Shown in pieces: positions 47,743 to 64,000 of a stretch of DNA of 64,000 nucleotides (within the stretch, counting starts at the first letter, position 1; each line of letters begins with the position of its first letter). A program made the position numbers and the translations under genes. Under the pieces are notes generated by a model that saw nothing but the letters and a program-made list of their open reading frames with translations, did no database searches and was not told the DNA's origin. The DNA is taken from assembly GCA_018398765.1 (NCBI GenBank), contig JAHBMJ010001572.1:1-64000 (forward strand). The letters are read 5' to 3'. Source of the stretch: Chromera velia. Its lineage: Eukaryota > Sar > Chromeraceae.

Positions 47743-48770
47743 CTATTCCATGCAGCGACAATCAAAAGTAGCTGTCAGGAAGGAACACAAAGATAAGATC
47801 GTTTGCATCGCCTGACCAAACAGAATTGTACTTAGAGAGTCTGCAGCCAAAAAAAGGACACCGGGAGCTTCAGCGCTAATTTTATTGAAAGCCTTCTTCT
47901 CCGCATCAACGATGCATAGCCACCGCCCCCCTGCTTGAAGATAAAAAAAGAGGCAGGAGATTACCCACATCTGGAAGCCCAGTGGCACGACAAAGAGGTT
48001 CTCCAAAGCCCAAACAATGCCACTAAAAAAAAGAGACTCCTCCCACCCCAAGCCCAAAGTGAACCCCAAAATAACTCCACGTGCAAGAAAGTTCTAAGCA
48101 GAGATGCCAACATAATATAAAAAAGAACGGTGCACCATCCTCAAAAAGCAGGGCCCCCGGAAAAACTGCAACCCCACCAGAAAGAGACCTGCCAACCCAA
48201 ACGTGTAGTTAGGTCCATCATGGTAGACCAGACAGCCTAAGTGCTGCTCCTCCACTCTTGCCTTCAAATCACCTTAAAAGAGAGCAAGCAAAAAATTCTG
48301 AAGGAAGAGCTTCTTCCCCATGAGTACAATGCTCTCATAGAAACCCGCTGCCGTCTCCAGAAGAGCCTCCCACTCTTCAGGCATAAACAGTGCCGCGGAG
48401 GCAAAGAGAGAGAACTGTTTGTTACACTCCCAGGAGCAGTAGAATCATGCAAATGCGCGACTTCAGAGACTTCAGGCACCCCTCCTGGCAATGCTGAACG
48501 GCCAGAAAGACCAGCCGGGCAATTGTCATGATTGTGACAAGAGGAGTCACGGCCGACAAAAAGTAAATGACGGCAAAAACAAGGTCGAAGAAGAATGCCT
48601 GCAGGGGGAGACAGACGGCAAAGATGCCAAAGAAATGTTGCTATCTCTTCCTTATGTGGTAACGTGACCTCAACATCTCGTACGTACAGCTCACCCACCA
48701 GCATGAAGTTATGCAGACTGACGATTCTACAAATAAAAAGAGACAGAGGCGCAGGCAACGTAAAAATTGC
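47743..48770 (-). pseudogene. Polytopic membrane protein remnant
   Basis: The minus strand is rich in hydrophobic helices in shifting frames: FFDLVFAVIYFLSAVTPLVT and TIMTIARLVFLAV near 48600-48500, LFLQNFLLALF near 48300, and LFFSGIVWALENLFVVPLGF then QMWVISCLFFYLQAGG near 48040-47940, ending in a stop at 47743. Between them are stops that I could not remove with clear introns, so it is probably a decayed gene, although an intron-rich intact gene is possible. No transporter or channel family could be named. Confidence 0.4.
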
Positions 48771-48934
48771 GGTGAAATCATTTTGATTGCAAGAAGAAAA
48801 CGTGACAGACGGTCAGGGATTCATCCATCGACAGAATACTAAGAAGCGCTCTAATTTCTCAAAAACTCTCTCTTAAATCACCGACTCACACTTTCAGTAC
48901 TTACTTTCGATAGATTTGAAGTACACAATCCATG

Positions 48935-49990
48935 AGAAAAGGGACGAAAGAGAGAGCTACGATGGTCCCTCCAAAGACCTTACCATGCTTCCCAAGCTCT
49001 GCCTGCAGATGTTTGCAGGCAAGATTGCAGGTCCGTCCGTCCTCCATCTCTCCTCCCATTTCTTCAGTGTCTACCGACCCTCGGACCTAGCCCTCGGATG
49101 CGTCTTGCTTGGAATTCATCCAACGGGAAGGCTTTGATGAGCCAACTCGCCCCGAAGAAAGGTTGCGACCAGAATTCTTGGACTTGCATACACAGATTTC
49201 GAATGAGAGCAGAGAACGGTATGCAGAGGGGGGAAGGGAGGGAGGGGAAGACGGGGTGAAGAGGGGGGAGGATAAGAAGAGACAGGCAACGGAGATAAAG
49301 GGGAAGAAGGAAAAATAAACGAGCCCATGAGGACTCTCCTCAAAGATGCGGAAAAGGGGGAGGGATCTGAGTAGAGAAACAGAAGAAATAACCAGAAAGG
49401 CACGCAAGACCAAGAAAGACCTAGAAGAAAGACCTTTTGCACAAATTAACTGACCATGCAAACAGAACATCGCCTAGCTGGGAGAAAGAAGACCAATACC
49501 GCCGATGCAGAGCCATTGCCCCACCACTGCAAGATCGCCCCCACAGGCTGCCAGGGTCCTTCGAAGACCGCGTATCCAAGACGAGCCAGGCCCTGGCATT
49601 TCATGTTGACGCTGGACCCTCACTCGTGAGAGAGATGAGAGTGCATTTCAACACACAGTTCCACCTTCAAGATGTCCCACCGGCCCTCCTTACTCTGGCT
49701 TCTCCTCAGATCCGCTGGCTGCACCAAGCTAACCAGGACTACCCGAAGAGAGAGAGCTATAGAGTCCGGAAGATAGGCCCGGAGGAGGGTTCCCTCCCAG
49801 AAGTCTGTCTGTATGGGTCAAGATCCTCCACGGACCCATGTAGGACAGCCACTAAAAAAATTTTCCTGCACCACTTCTTTGAAAAGAGTCCTGCTCCTGC
49901 CCCTCCTCTCGTGCAACGCAGGCGGTGTCTCCTGTGCACCCACCGTTCAGGGATATCGGGCGAATGCGTGGTGGTCTGTTGAGGTAACCC
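48935..49990 (+). pseudogene. Unknown gene segment, copy 2 of a diverged pair
   Basis: The first 300 bases are related to 44590-44880. A longer plus-strand frame follows (49437-49982, 181 codons, containing EDQYRRCRAIAPPLQD and DVPPALLTLASPQIRWLHQ) that might be an exon of the same gene. No domain recognised. Frame changes argue for decay or unseen introns. Confidence 0.35.
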
Positions 49991-50486
49991 CTATCGTACA
50001 ACCCCAAGTTTCATCCTTGTACCCTGCTCGCTGATCTGTATTCTAGGTGCTCTGCGCTACGATGGCGAAGCTATACGGCGATGAAATAACAATAGGACGC
50101 GTGCTCTCAGGAAGGCAAACAGAAACAACACCATACGTACGTTTCAGTCGGCGGTAATTTGACATTTAAAAAGTTTCATCAAGACCAAGACAGGACAACT
50201 CTTTTAACACACTCACCGGCACGGATGCACTCAGGATGGGGTGCGGACCAACCCGCCGTAATAAGCACATCTGAAAAATTTTGAAGAATCTCTTTAAACA
50301 ACTAACAACTTTGGAGTTAGAGACGGCCAGCAAAAAAAAGGTCTCTTCAAATCAATAAAGGTTCCTCAGGCCTCATCTAGCAGCGATCAAATTCAGGGCT
50401 GAAACCCAGAAGCTGTGTATCTGAAAATTGCACTCCCCTCATCGAAAGAAAAGACGAAGCAAAGTCTGACACTTCATATTCTGGGG
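49991..50486. other. Upstream region of the LRR gene
   Basis: No supported gene; presumably carries the promoter and leader of the LRR gene. The LRR frame itself is open back to 50415 without an ATG. Confidence 0.4.
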
Positions 50487-52973
50487 ATGTCTCCGATGAT
50501 CGGGACGGTGGGCTTTTGTGCGAAGGCCGGCGAGCGACTCCCCGGGCCGGGCCGCGCGCCCTCGGCCGGGGCCCCCCGGGGCCGCGGGGCCGCGGAGCCC
50601 CTGAGAGAAACTGCGAGGCGCGCGCTCCGCGTGGAACTTTATGGCTGTCAAATGATCGATGTCAAATGCTGTCAGTCAAGGCCGCTTCCAGGCAATGTCA
50701 GCACAGACAGTCTGACAAGCTTGCATATCATCTTTTTCGTGACCCCTCAGTGCAGGCAGGACGTCACCTTCTGCTTTGGATCTTTTTGCAACACCGGCCG
50801 ATCCGTCTCGTCTAAAAGCTTCGGCTTCCTTAAAGGTGCCCCGGCTGGTCCTTTTGTGGACGAGTTACGCTTTGTTCTAGACTACACTGCCAAAGCAAAG
50901 ATGGAGGCTTCTCCAGAAAAGAAGGAGAAAGTCACTCTGTCCGCAAGACACCCCGTCTACCTTCTATTGAAAGAGAGAGGTCCCAAGCACGGGCCATATC
51001 GCATGAATCAGCCAAGTCGTGATACATATGGCGTGACATGGCTGAGTCTTTCTCTCCTGAAAAGGGGAAAGGTTGAGGGGGGCACATTGAAGGCGTTGGA
51101 TCTCTCTCGGTGCTCTGTGTCGCCCGGAAAGCTCTTTCTCCTTCTCTCCTTCCTTCCCGATTCAATGGAGGAACTGAAACTCGGTCCCTCTGCTGTGAAG
51201 GCCCCTGCACTGCCCCTTCTCTGCAATTTTCTGGGGTGTGTGGGGACAAAGTCAATGGGTGTCCCGCGTGTGGCATCTCTGGCGTTCTCTCGGGACTCCA
51301 TTGGTCCTGAGGAAGCGCCAGCAGTGTTTCTCTCGCTGCCTGTATTTCTGACAACCCTCAACCTTGAGGGGAACCATTTAGGCACCGTGGAGACTCACGC
51401 GTTGGCGTCGGCAATTAAGTCTCAGAAAGTCCTTCGGTTCCTCGAAAAGCTGAACCTGAGAGGGACGGGACTCGACGACGACAAAGTCAATATTCTTTCC
51501 TCTGCCTTCGCATCCGTCGCGTCTCCCCTTCCCCTTAAAGAGCTCTCTCTATCAGGTCTTCGAGTACATCAAGACTCGACCGTCGAACAACTTTTTCAGA
51601 AACCGGAATGTAGGCAGAGTGTCTTTCCCAATTTGCAATCACTGGTGTTGTCCGTTTCCTCGTTTGCTGTGATGAAGGGGTTGGCGGGTTCAATCAGGAG
51701 CGGGGTGATGACGTGTCTGCGGGAGCTTTGCCTGCAGTGGGATTCCGGATGTTTGGGTGGGAGGGCAGACACAATTGCTTCGGGTCTGATAGGAGGGGTT
51801 CTGTCGTGCGATACTCTTCCCCATCTGAGAACGCTTGATATGGGACAGCTGTCAATCACTGGAATTGATGCGAAAATCGTGACTGCCTCACTCCATGACA
51901 AACACTCCATCTTTGACCAGTGGAAGAGTTTAGAGACCGTGCGTTTGTGCATTGACATGACACATGTGATGGAAGCACTTGAAGAAGAGACGACAACGGA
52001 CGTTCTTTGGTCAGGTCAGATGAAGCTAGATCTGACAATGCGTTTGCACGGGAATGCCTCCAGTCGTTCGTTTTTGAAAAAAGTCGCAAGTGCATCCAAC
52101 CCTCTTCCGTGCAAAAGCCTTGATCTGATCTTGAATTATGGCGGGGCAATGAGGGGGGGGGTCCGTCAGGAAGTGGTTGAAGCGCTTACAGATGCTCTGA
52201 GCGTGGGGCGCCTGTGTTGTCTTCGCAGTTTGGAGATCGAATCGGTAGAGGTCCCGTTGCATGATTTGTTTGACTGCATTCGCATGGTTGATTTGCCTCT
52301 CCTGTGCAATCTTCGGGTTGTACAAACCAACCTTTTCACGGACAGGGAGTTGAAAATGTTGGGACAAAAGGTCGAAAAGGGCGGTCTCTGTCAGTTGCGT
52401 AAATTTGATTTGTCAGGGTGCAGAAACGTTGGGGGTGAGGGGTTGAAGGTTTTCTGTGACGGTGTGTGTGCGTGTGCGGAAGGTCTGCCTTCCCTGAGTA
52501 TTTTCGATTTGTCTTACATGAGGGTGGGTGAAGGGGCTCTCTTTCTGGTGGGGCCTATTCGTGAGGGCAAGCTGCCGAGCATCGAGCAGATCAGGCTGCA
52601 TGACTGCGGCGGCTTCAGTGATGCTTTCATGCACTCACTAAGCGATGCGGTCTTGGATGGACGTTTGATGAAATTAGAGGGCCTTGACCTGTCCAGAAAT
52701 GACGTGACGGCAAGTGCCGCAGAGGTCTTTTGCAAGACATTCTTCAGGCTTCCTGCCCTGAAGATGCTCGATCTCTTTTCCACGAGGGCGGGGAAGGCAG
52801 CAGGGGTGATGGCATTTGTCCTCTCCAGGGGGGGGATGCCGAGTCTGGAAACTTTGGATCTCCGTGACTCGGGTCTGACGGATCAGGGCAGACAGAAGCT
52901 GGAAGAGGCATGTGGAGGTGAAAGGCGCCGCGGATTGGCGACACAAGTGCAACTCTTTGTAGGAGGGAACTGA
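50487..52973 (+). CDS. Leucine-rich-repeat protein (RNI/NLR-type repeats), intronless
   Basis: Open frame of 828 residues from the ATG at 50487; the next strong start is the ATG at 50901 (690 residues), which avoids a very GC-rich patch and may be the real one. From about residue 200 on it holds 28-residue-type LRRs of the ribonuclease-inhibitor class: LKALDLSRCSVSP, LTTLNLEGNHLGT, LEKLNLRGTGLDDD, LKELSLSGLRV, LRTLDMGQLSIT, LRKFDLSGCRNVGGEGL, LEGLDLSRNDVTASAAE, LKMLDLFSTRAGK, LETLDLRDSGLTDQG. Such repeats form a curved protein-binding solenoid; no nucleotide-binding, F-box or kinase domain was seen. Intronless in an intron-rich setting, with a partial copy at 45880-45943, so it probably belongs to an expanded family. 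Confidence 0.85.
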   Translation: MSPMIGTVGFCAKAGERLPGPGRAPSAGAPRGRGAAEPLRETARRALRVELYGCQMIDVKCCQSRPLPGNVSTDSLTSLHIIFFVTPQCRQDVTFCFGSFCNTGRSVSSKSFGFLKGAPAGPFVDELRFVLDYTAKAKMEASPEKKEKVTLSARHPVYLLLKERGPKHGPYRMNQPSRDTYGVTWLSLSLLKRGKVEGGTLKALDLSRCSVSPGKLFLLLSFLPDSMEELKLGPSAVKAPALPLLCNFLGCVGTKSMGVPRVASLAFSRDSIGPEEAPAVFLSLPVFLTTLNLEGNHLGTVETHALASAIKSQKVLRFLEKLNLRGTGLDDDKVNILSSAFASVASPLPLKELSLSGLRVHQDSTVEQLFQKPECRQSVFPNLQSLVLSVSSFAVMKGLAGSIRSGVMTCLRELCLQWDSGCLGGRADTIASGLIGGVLSCDTLPHLRTLDMGQLSITGIDAKIVTASLHDKHSIFDQWKSLETVRLCIDMTHVMEALEEETTTDVLWSGQMKLDLTMRLHGNASSRSFLKKVASASNPLPCKSLDLILNYGGAMRGGVRQEVVEALTDALSVGRLCCLRSLEIESVEVPLHDLFDCIRMVDLPLLCNLRVVQTNLFTDRELKMLGQKVEKGGLCQLRKFDLSGCRNVGGEGLKVFCDGVCACAEGLPSLSIFDLSYMRVGEGALFLVGPIREGKLPSIEQIRLHDCGGFSDAFMHSLSDAVLDGRLMKLEGLDLSRNDVTASAAEVFCKTFFRLPALKMLDLFSTRAGKAAGVMAFVLSRGGMPSLETLDLRDSGLTDQGRQKLEEACGGERRRGLATQVQLFVGGN

Positions 52974-54471
52974 CTCGATGTTAGGAATTTCGAAAATTAA
53001 GATGTGGCACCTATAGCCAGGTTTGGTCACGTCCTCTAGGTCACGTTCGGCTTTGCACGCCGCGACCCGGGCCATTTACAAACAAACTGTAGGTCTATAA
53101 CTTTAGTCTGCCAGTGTAAGTTAGTACAGTAACAATATTCTTTAGGAATGCAGATAGTTTAATGAATTGAAGTACATCATCTAACACTAGAATTCAAATG
53201 AACTGTTGGATGACTTATAGTAGTGCATCGATCATATCATTAATAAAATAAATAGAAATAAATTTTAGTAAAACCTAAACGGCGGCGGCAAAACGTAGTA
53301 AAACGGATTAAAAGCTTTTCCTAGCGGCTACGCGGCTACTAGTAACTAATGTAGTAGCCTTAGTAGCCTACGCCTTGCAGACATCCACAGATCATCCATA
53401 TCTGGAGTGATTCATGAAAGAGTCTTAGCCAGAGATGTTAAATTAATTTAGCACTAAAGCTAAGCCAAAAAACGGCCTTTGGCTGGCTGATTGGCTGAAG
53501 TTAGCCGAATATTCAAACATGTTTCTTACGATGCTAAATCAAAATTCATCTACAAAAAAGCTTGTTTTCTAAGGGAAAATGACCCTTAAAATTTTTTTTT
53601 TCTTCTCCGGCCGGACGGGGGGCTTTAACCCCCCCCAGACCTCCCCCCGCCTCTGTAAAGACCTGTGCCCTAAAGGGCACAGGCCTTTACAGAGGTAAAA
53701 CAATTTTTTTTCTCCGTTTAAACTCCTTTTTCTTCCGTAAAATAAGCAACAAACAGTAACCAACATACACTTAACACTTTTAGCACTCATCATCATTATC
53801 ATCATACGCCATTGCTATCGGCCCATAATAGGCGTCTGGCGTTCGGCAAGTCACAACACGCAAGGCAGATTATTAAATGATGGACCCTTATTTCGTAACC
53901 TTTGGCAAATAGGTTAACAGCTGCATTTTTTCTCAAACTCTTCCACTTCTGGCAGGGCGTGCTTGCGCATGAGCGAGGCTGCTTCATATGATGTTGACTG
54001 CCAGCCATGCCATGCCACCTCATAACGCCATCCTCTTCCCTGCTTGTACTTCCTAAGACTAGTTAGCACTAACATTAGCTAAGCCAAAAAAATACTTTTG
54101 CCTAGCTAAGCTAATGGCTAAGCCAATCATTTTACAACTCTGGTCTTAGCAATGCATGCGCGAATGATCATTACAATATAAGATCAATATAAAATCAAAA
54201 TTTAGAAAGAGATGAATTACAAATCATGGTAACAAATGTTATTTAAATTCTAAAGCTTACTTATAAACTTACTAAACTAAACTATATATAATTAAATCTA
54301 TATGTCAGTAATCAATCTTACAATAAATTCAATCCTGGGTTCGAGTTCAAAGTATGAATGTACGTTGCATGCTCTCCCCTTCTTTCCCGTCCCTCTTCTT
54401 CGACGCCCCTTCATTCTTCGGCCCGCGAGCAACAGTTCCAGCATTGAGTCCTCACTCGATGTCATCAGCCT
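52974..54471. other. AT-rich gene-free block with hairpins
   Basis: Contains the hairpin at 53650-53695, a G6…C8 inverted run at 53617-53636, and repeated GCTAAGCCAAAAAA words (about 53459 and 54078). I see no gene. Confidence 0.6.
53650..53695. repeat. 21-bp hairpin with four-base loop
   Basis: Arms CCTCTGTAAAGACCTGTGCCC (53650-53670, shown here as 21 bases less one on reading: CCTCTGTAAAGACCTGTGCC plus C) and its complement at 53675-53695 differ at one position; loop TAAA. It resembles a foldback element or a terminator-like stem, but no gene ends here. Confidence 0.85.
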
Positions 54472-60211
<5,740 letters not shown>

Positions 60212-60760
60212 TTAAAAAGTGGTGCAGTGGATCCACAAGAGAATAACTGCCGAAAAAACTTCTCGCACATACTTGTACAGCTTCTGGTGACCTTGGGTAC
60301 TCCGGCTGAAGACCATGCAGGTTTAGATTCATGGCCATGCAGAGGGGTATTGGCTCCTCTTCCACGAACTCTCGATCGATCTGCATCTCCAAAGCGAGAC
60401 AGTTATATAAAATTTGTCGATCATCCAATTAAGACAAACACGAGAAGAGCGGCGCGCATTCCGTGCGAACCATGCAGAATTAATGCGTTTTTTTTTTTCG
60501 CGGATAATTCGATCCTCTGCACGCGTATATTAATATATATATATATATATATATATACTGCATGCGCATGAGTGCATGCGCTGCATGGATGCATGATGTT
60601 CATCGAAGTGTGTCCTGAGCCACTGTCCTCCCCTTTCCACTCATTACGGCCGGATCTGCATGTTGTATACAAGGAGCAAAAATTGTGTGGCTTCAACTCG
60701 CTTTCAAACAAAGATCTCAAACCAAGCCACTCTCAAACTCGACCGACCCGATTGAACAAA
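60212..60760. promoter_or_regulatory. Divergent intergenic region
   Basis: Lies between the starts of the minus-strand RAP-like gene and the plus-strand secreted-protein gene. Contains an AT dinucleotide run (60533-60557) and ATGCGCATGAGTGCATGCGC, a near palindrome, just after it. A minus-strand frame from 60428 is open but in another phase; not called. Confidence 0.45.
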
Positions 60761-62502
60761 ATGCACACCCAGCTGTTCTGCGTCTCCCTTCTGCTCTCCT
60801 CTCTCATGTCTGTCCCAGCATTCCAACTGGGCACGGGCGATTGTGATGTTGGCAGAATGCCTTCCAAACCAAAGTGCGACAAGATACCAAAGGAAAAGGG
60901 CTGCTGCTGGTGGAAACTGAGCATGGAATGCAGGGTGGGTTCATTCGCTTTTCAATTTTCACATCGTGTGCAGTCGACCAGCTAGCATGCACGCATCATC
61001 ATGCAAACACGTGGACTCCTTCCAGTAGTGTCCTCTCCCTTGTTTGTGGTCCTGGTTGGTCCTATCGCCTACTTATCCTGCTTCCTTCCTTCCGTGCATG
61101 AAGCCGCTCATGCATCAATCAATCGATCCAACTGGTAGTGCATGTGCTTTTGCGGCTTCGACCTCCGGTCCGAAAAACATGTCAATTGCGTTGCATGTCT
61201 TTTTCATACGTAAATCGATTCCTGCAACCACGTGTGGAAATTCATTCTCTCTTCTCTTCTGTCTTCTTCTCAGTCAGCAAGACTGAAAGCAAGACTCCCT
61301 GGGCGCATATATATGTATGTATGAGAGAGTGTATCGGTTTCAATATATGCATACGGGTGCACGCACGTTTTCTTTTTGCATGCTGTCTTGAGTCTTGGAG
61401 CTTGTAATTGTTTTCTTCATAAAAAGGCTGTCTCTGGCCCCGACAGACACCTGTGACAGCCCGCCTTCCTTGCCCGCTGCTTTCCCCGTCTTGTCGATGT
61501 CCAACGTTATTATGTACAAGGACTGGAGACAACCACCCAACGTCTTTTTAACACGTTTTTCATCTTGAATGCGCATTTACACTTTTCTTGATACACCTCA
61601 TTTGTATGTGCGGCAACAAATGCCCTGCGCTCAGCGTTTTTACATGTTGCTTTCAAAATTGATTCATCCCCCCTCACCCCTCGCAATTTGCTTTGTCTCC
61701 CTTGATCTCATTCTTCTTCTGCTGCTCTATATGCAGAAACCAGGCGAGCACGAAGTCATCAGCGATAAGACCGGAAACTGTGTTGTGAAGAAATCTTGGA
61801 ATGAGTGCGAAAAAGCCATGGCGGAAACCACAAAGTCAGTTGTTTGATGCATGACTAGGCGACCTATGTAGAGCTGTCAACTGTTCAGCTGGATTTGAAA
61901 TCTCAAGCCGATCAAAGGACAGCCGTACGTCACTCGGAATCCTCTTAACTGACCAGAAGAGCTTCCAAAGAAAGAAAACAAAGAAGAAAAGAAGGAGATG
62001 GAAAGAAGGGATTCAAATTTCTCCCAACGGACCAGAGGTTGACAAGCAAAGAAGCCGAGAGACAGCACTTCTTCGAAAGGGAGAGGCAAGATTCAAGAGG
62101 ACACACAGTCATAGAAAAAGACAACGATCAAGGAAACCTGATGTCATTCATGTGCACATATTCTTAATTTTGCGGTGTGACTGTGCTACAGACGTTCGCA
62201 ACGCATGCTCAGATAAATGGTCTCGAAGCAACAGTAATTTGCATAAACGAAACACACGATACATACTCATGGCGTTTCCATGTGTATATGTTGCACGATC
62301 GATCGTGTTGCACTGTTGCAGGTACGTGAACCACTTGAAGATCGAGAGGGCCCCCGGATTCCCTGGAGTCCCTCAGATCGAAAACAGCAACAGATATGAA
62401 AAGGCAGCCATCGCCTGTCAAAAGCTGAAGGAGGAATACCCGGACGCAAGCGACTGCGACTGCATGCCGACAATCGACTGCTCTTCTCCAAAGGCAGAAT
62501 GA
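60761..62502 (+). CDS. Small secreted Cys-rich protein
   Basis: Exons 60761-60934, 61737-61834, 62322-62502; 150 residues, all phases join (0, then 2). The N-terminus MHTQLFCVSLLLSSLMSVPA is a clear signal peptide with a likely cut after the Ala of VPAFQ. The mature part of about 130 residues has ten or so Cys, including a GCCWW pair and a terminal DCDCMPTIDCSS, so it should be disulphide-bonded outside the cell or in a secretory compartment. Lys/Glu-rich middle (KSWNECEKAM, YEKAAIACQKLKEEYPD). No family recognised; the Cys pattern could be an EGF-unlike novel fold. Divergently placed against the RAP-like gene. The introns (about 800 and 490 bases) hold no other gene. Confidence 0.8.
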
Positions 62503-64000
62503 AGTATGTCAGAAAAGTTTGGTCCCTTTAAGTATGCAGAATGAAGAGTTGCAGATGGCGGGTCTCTTTCGCTATGCTTCTTCATTTGATGTCTCTCTCT
62601 GAGGGGCATCTACGTATGCAAGCCCACACAAAGGTGTCCCAATTTGTCTCGATTTCACGGACGTCTACATGAAGAAGAGTCTAAGTATAAGAAGAACTCC
62701 ATGCAGCAGCATACACCTCAGCTCGAAATGGGGTGTTTTGCCTTCAGGGACTCAAATTTGATTAAGTTTGACTCGATCGATTTAAATCTGTCATTCTAGT
62801 CAGACTTGGGTCTGGATTCTCCTTAATTTACCAAAGTGCCAATGTAGTCTACACAATCGTTAATTGGTCAATGAATAAGGTCCATGCACACTGTAAAACA
62901 TCTTAGAAAACATTAATTTAAAATATCATAAAAATTTGATCTATTATTATTAAGATATTTCTTAAATTACTTTTTATTTGTTCAAAATAGGCCAAAAGAC
63001 AAATTGAAATACCCAAAGAGAACAATTTTCTTTTTTGCTGTGCAGTTCCATCTAGTACGTTCTATCCTAAAAATATTTAATAAATTTTCTGGTACTTTGT
63101 AGTTTAGCTAGCGATACACCGTCCATATAAGGGTTGCAATGGGGGTCTATGAGGAAATTACGGATTACAACTTTTTTCGTTACGGTTTTTCCGTAACTTG
63201 GCGCCTTCGGCGCCATTTTTTTTTCCTGGAAAAACCGTAATTCGGGCGTTGTGGGGCCAACATGGGGCCCCGGCATAGAAATCTCGCGCGGTTCTTCATG
63301 CCAGTGCAGTGAGCATCTTGCATGCATACAATTCAATCATTCAATCATATGTATGCATGCTTGTACAAGCGAATGATTGCATTAACCCCAAGAGTGAGTG
63401 AATGAATGAATGATGAATGAATGCCTCAGAGTTCGAGCAAGAGTTTACTGAGTATATGAAGCACGTAAGTGGGTGGGTTGGGATGGATGCACGCATTCTC
63501 TGTGTCTGTGCCGGTCTGTGCGTAAATATGTTTATGTGTGTGCGTGAATGTACAATTCAGTGTCAAACTTTTATATTATTTTGTCAAACTTTTGAATTAT
63601 TTTGAATGTAAAGGTAGCTGTGGACGTCGAAAAGCAAGTTTTCAACAGATTAAATTTAGTTTTTTTCCTAGTAGACTATTACTAGTGATATTCGTAACTG
63701 AATAATCGTATATCAGGCTATTATCAGCAGGTTGCGTTACTGTTTTTCCGTAATTTACCATTTTAAATCTTCAGTTACTAAAAAACCGTAATTCGGTGGC
63801 CGTTAGGCCGCCTTATTACTATTCTTTAGCGGTTACTCTTATGTGGATAGTGTAGCTAGCGATTAAAGCTTTAAGATCTCTGAATATCTCTAAGTCTAAT
63901 CAAGCTATATAATTAGTCAGATATCTACCGTTGGTTCTACCATCGCTGTCTAAATCGCTGTCTGAGTTGGATATACGACCTTCATACAATTTGATACCTA
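62503..64000. other. AT-rich end region with small palindromic repeats
   Basis: AT-rich. Holds a hairpin at 63180-63240 and a related one at about 63735-63795, GAAT tandem words (about 63400-63422), and short frames that I do not support as genes. Confidence 0.55.
63180..63240. repeat. Hairpin element with nested palindrome
   Basis: Arms TTACGGTTTTTCC (63180-63192) and GGAAAAACCGTAA (63228-63240) surround the palindrome GGCGCCTTCGGCGCC (63200-63214). A related pair, TTACTGTTTTTCCGTAA and AAAAAACCGTAA, lies near 63735 and 63779. Confidence 0.8.

Noticed and set aside
54330-54360. GGGTTCGAGTTC as a tRNA T-loop
   Set aside because: No matching acceptor stem or A box upstream; no tRNA fold could be built.
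63067-63336. 89-codon minus-strand frame
   Set aside because: Crosses the hairpin element at 63180-63240, with no splice or start support.

Overview
This window is nuclear DNA from a eukaryote with intron-rich genes. The coding genes have many small exons (down to about 15 bp), GT-AG introns of 100-1000 bases, long TG/CA and CT microsatellites inside introns, and a protein set (LTA4-hydrolase type M1 peptidase, PSMA-type M28 peptidase, nucleoredoxin-like protein, a protein with a RAP-like end) that fits a protist. A chromerid alga (Chromera-like alveolate) is my best guess from gene style, repeats and the organelle-type RAP-like protein, but this is inference and not proven by the sequence. 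Six to eight runs of N mark assembly gaps, nearly all at long G or C runs.

Layout. 1-7005 (minus): an M1-family leukotriene A4 hydrolase/aminopeptidase in 16 exons, followed downstream, in a compatible reading phase, by a long Pro/Gln-rich open frame that leaves the window. 7778-18632 (plus): a complete 20-exon glutamate carboxypeptidase II (M28) gene, divergent from the first. 18633-24600: gene-poor repeat block with a 760-bp tandem duplication, a broken coding-like element between related repeats, and a cluster of GC-rich inverted repeats. 24849-26309 (plus): an intronless MYND zinc-finger gene. 27547-28560 (minus): C-terminal end of a broken LINE. 29230-35667 (plus): a complete 17-exon, membrane-anchored nucleoredoxin-like gene that has lost its CxxC motifs.

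35700-50400 is AT-rich and made of fragments: a reverse-transcriptase-like piece, a protein-kinase remnant, a polytopic membrane-protein remnant, a small piece copied from the neighbouring LRR gene, two related copies of an unknown gene segment, direct repeats and a 250-bp CA tract. 50487-52973 (plus): intronless leucine-rich-repeat gene with a very GC-rich patch near its start. 54472-60211 (minus): a seven-exon gene with an N-terminal transit-like sequence, helical repeats and a RAP-like C-terminus, probably an organellar RNA-binding protein. 60761-62502 (plus): a three-exon small secreted Cys-rich protein, divergent from it. The last 1.5 kb is AT-rich with small palindromic elements.

The genes do not form a pathway. 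Two peptidases share a divergent promoter region, and the RAP-like gene and the secreted-protein gene share another. Exon chains given below were built by hand from splice sites, reading phase and family alignment from memory. For the M28 and nucleoredoxin-like genes every phase joins and the total length is a multiple of three. Functions are family-level.
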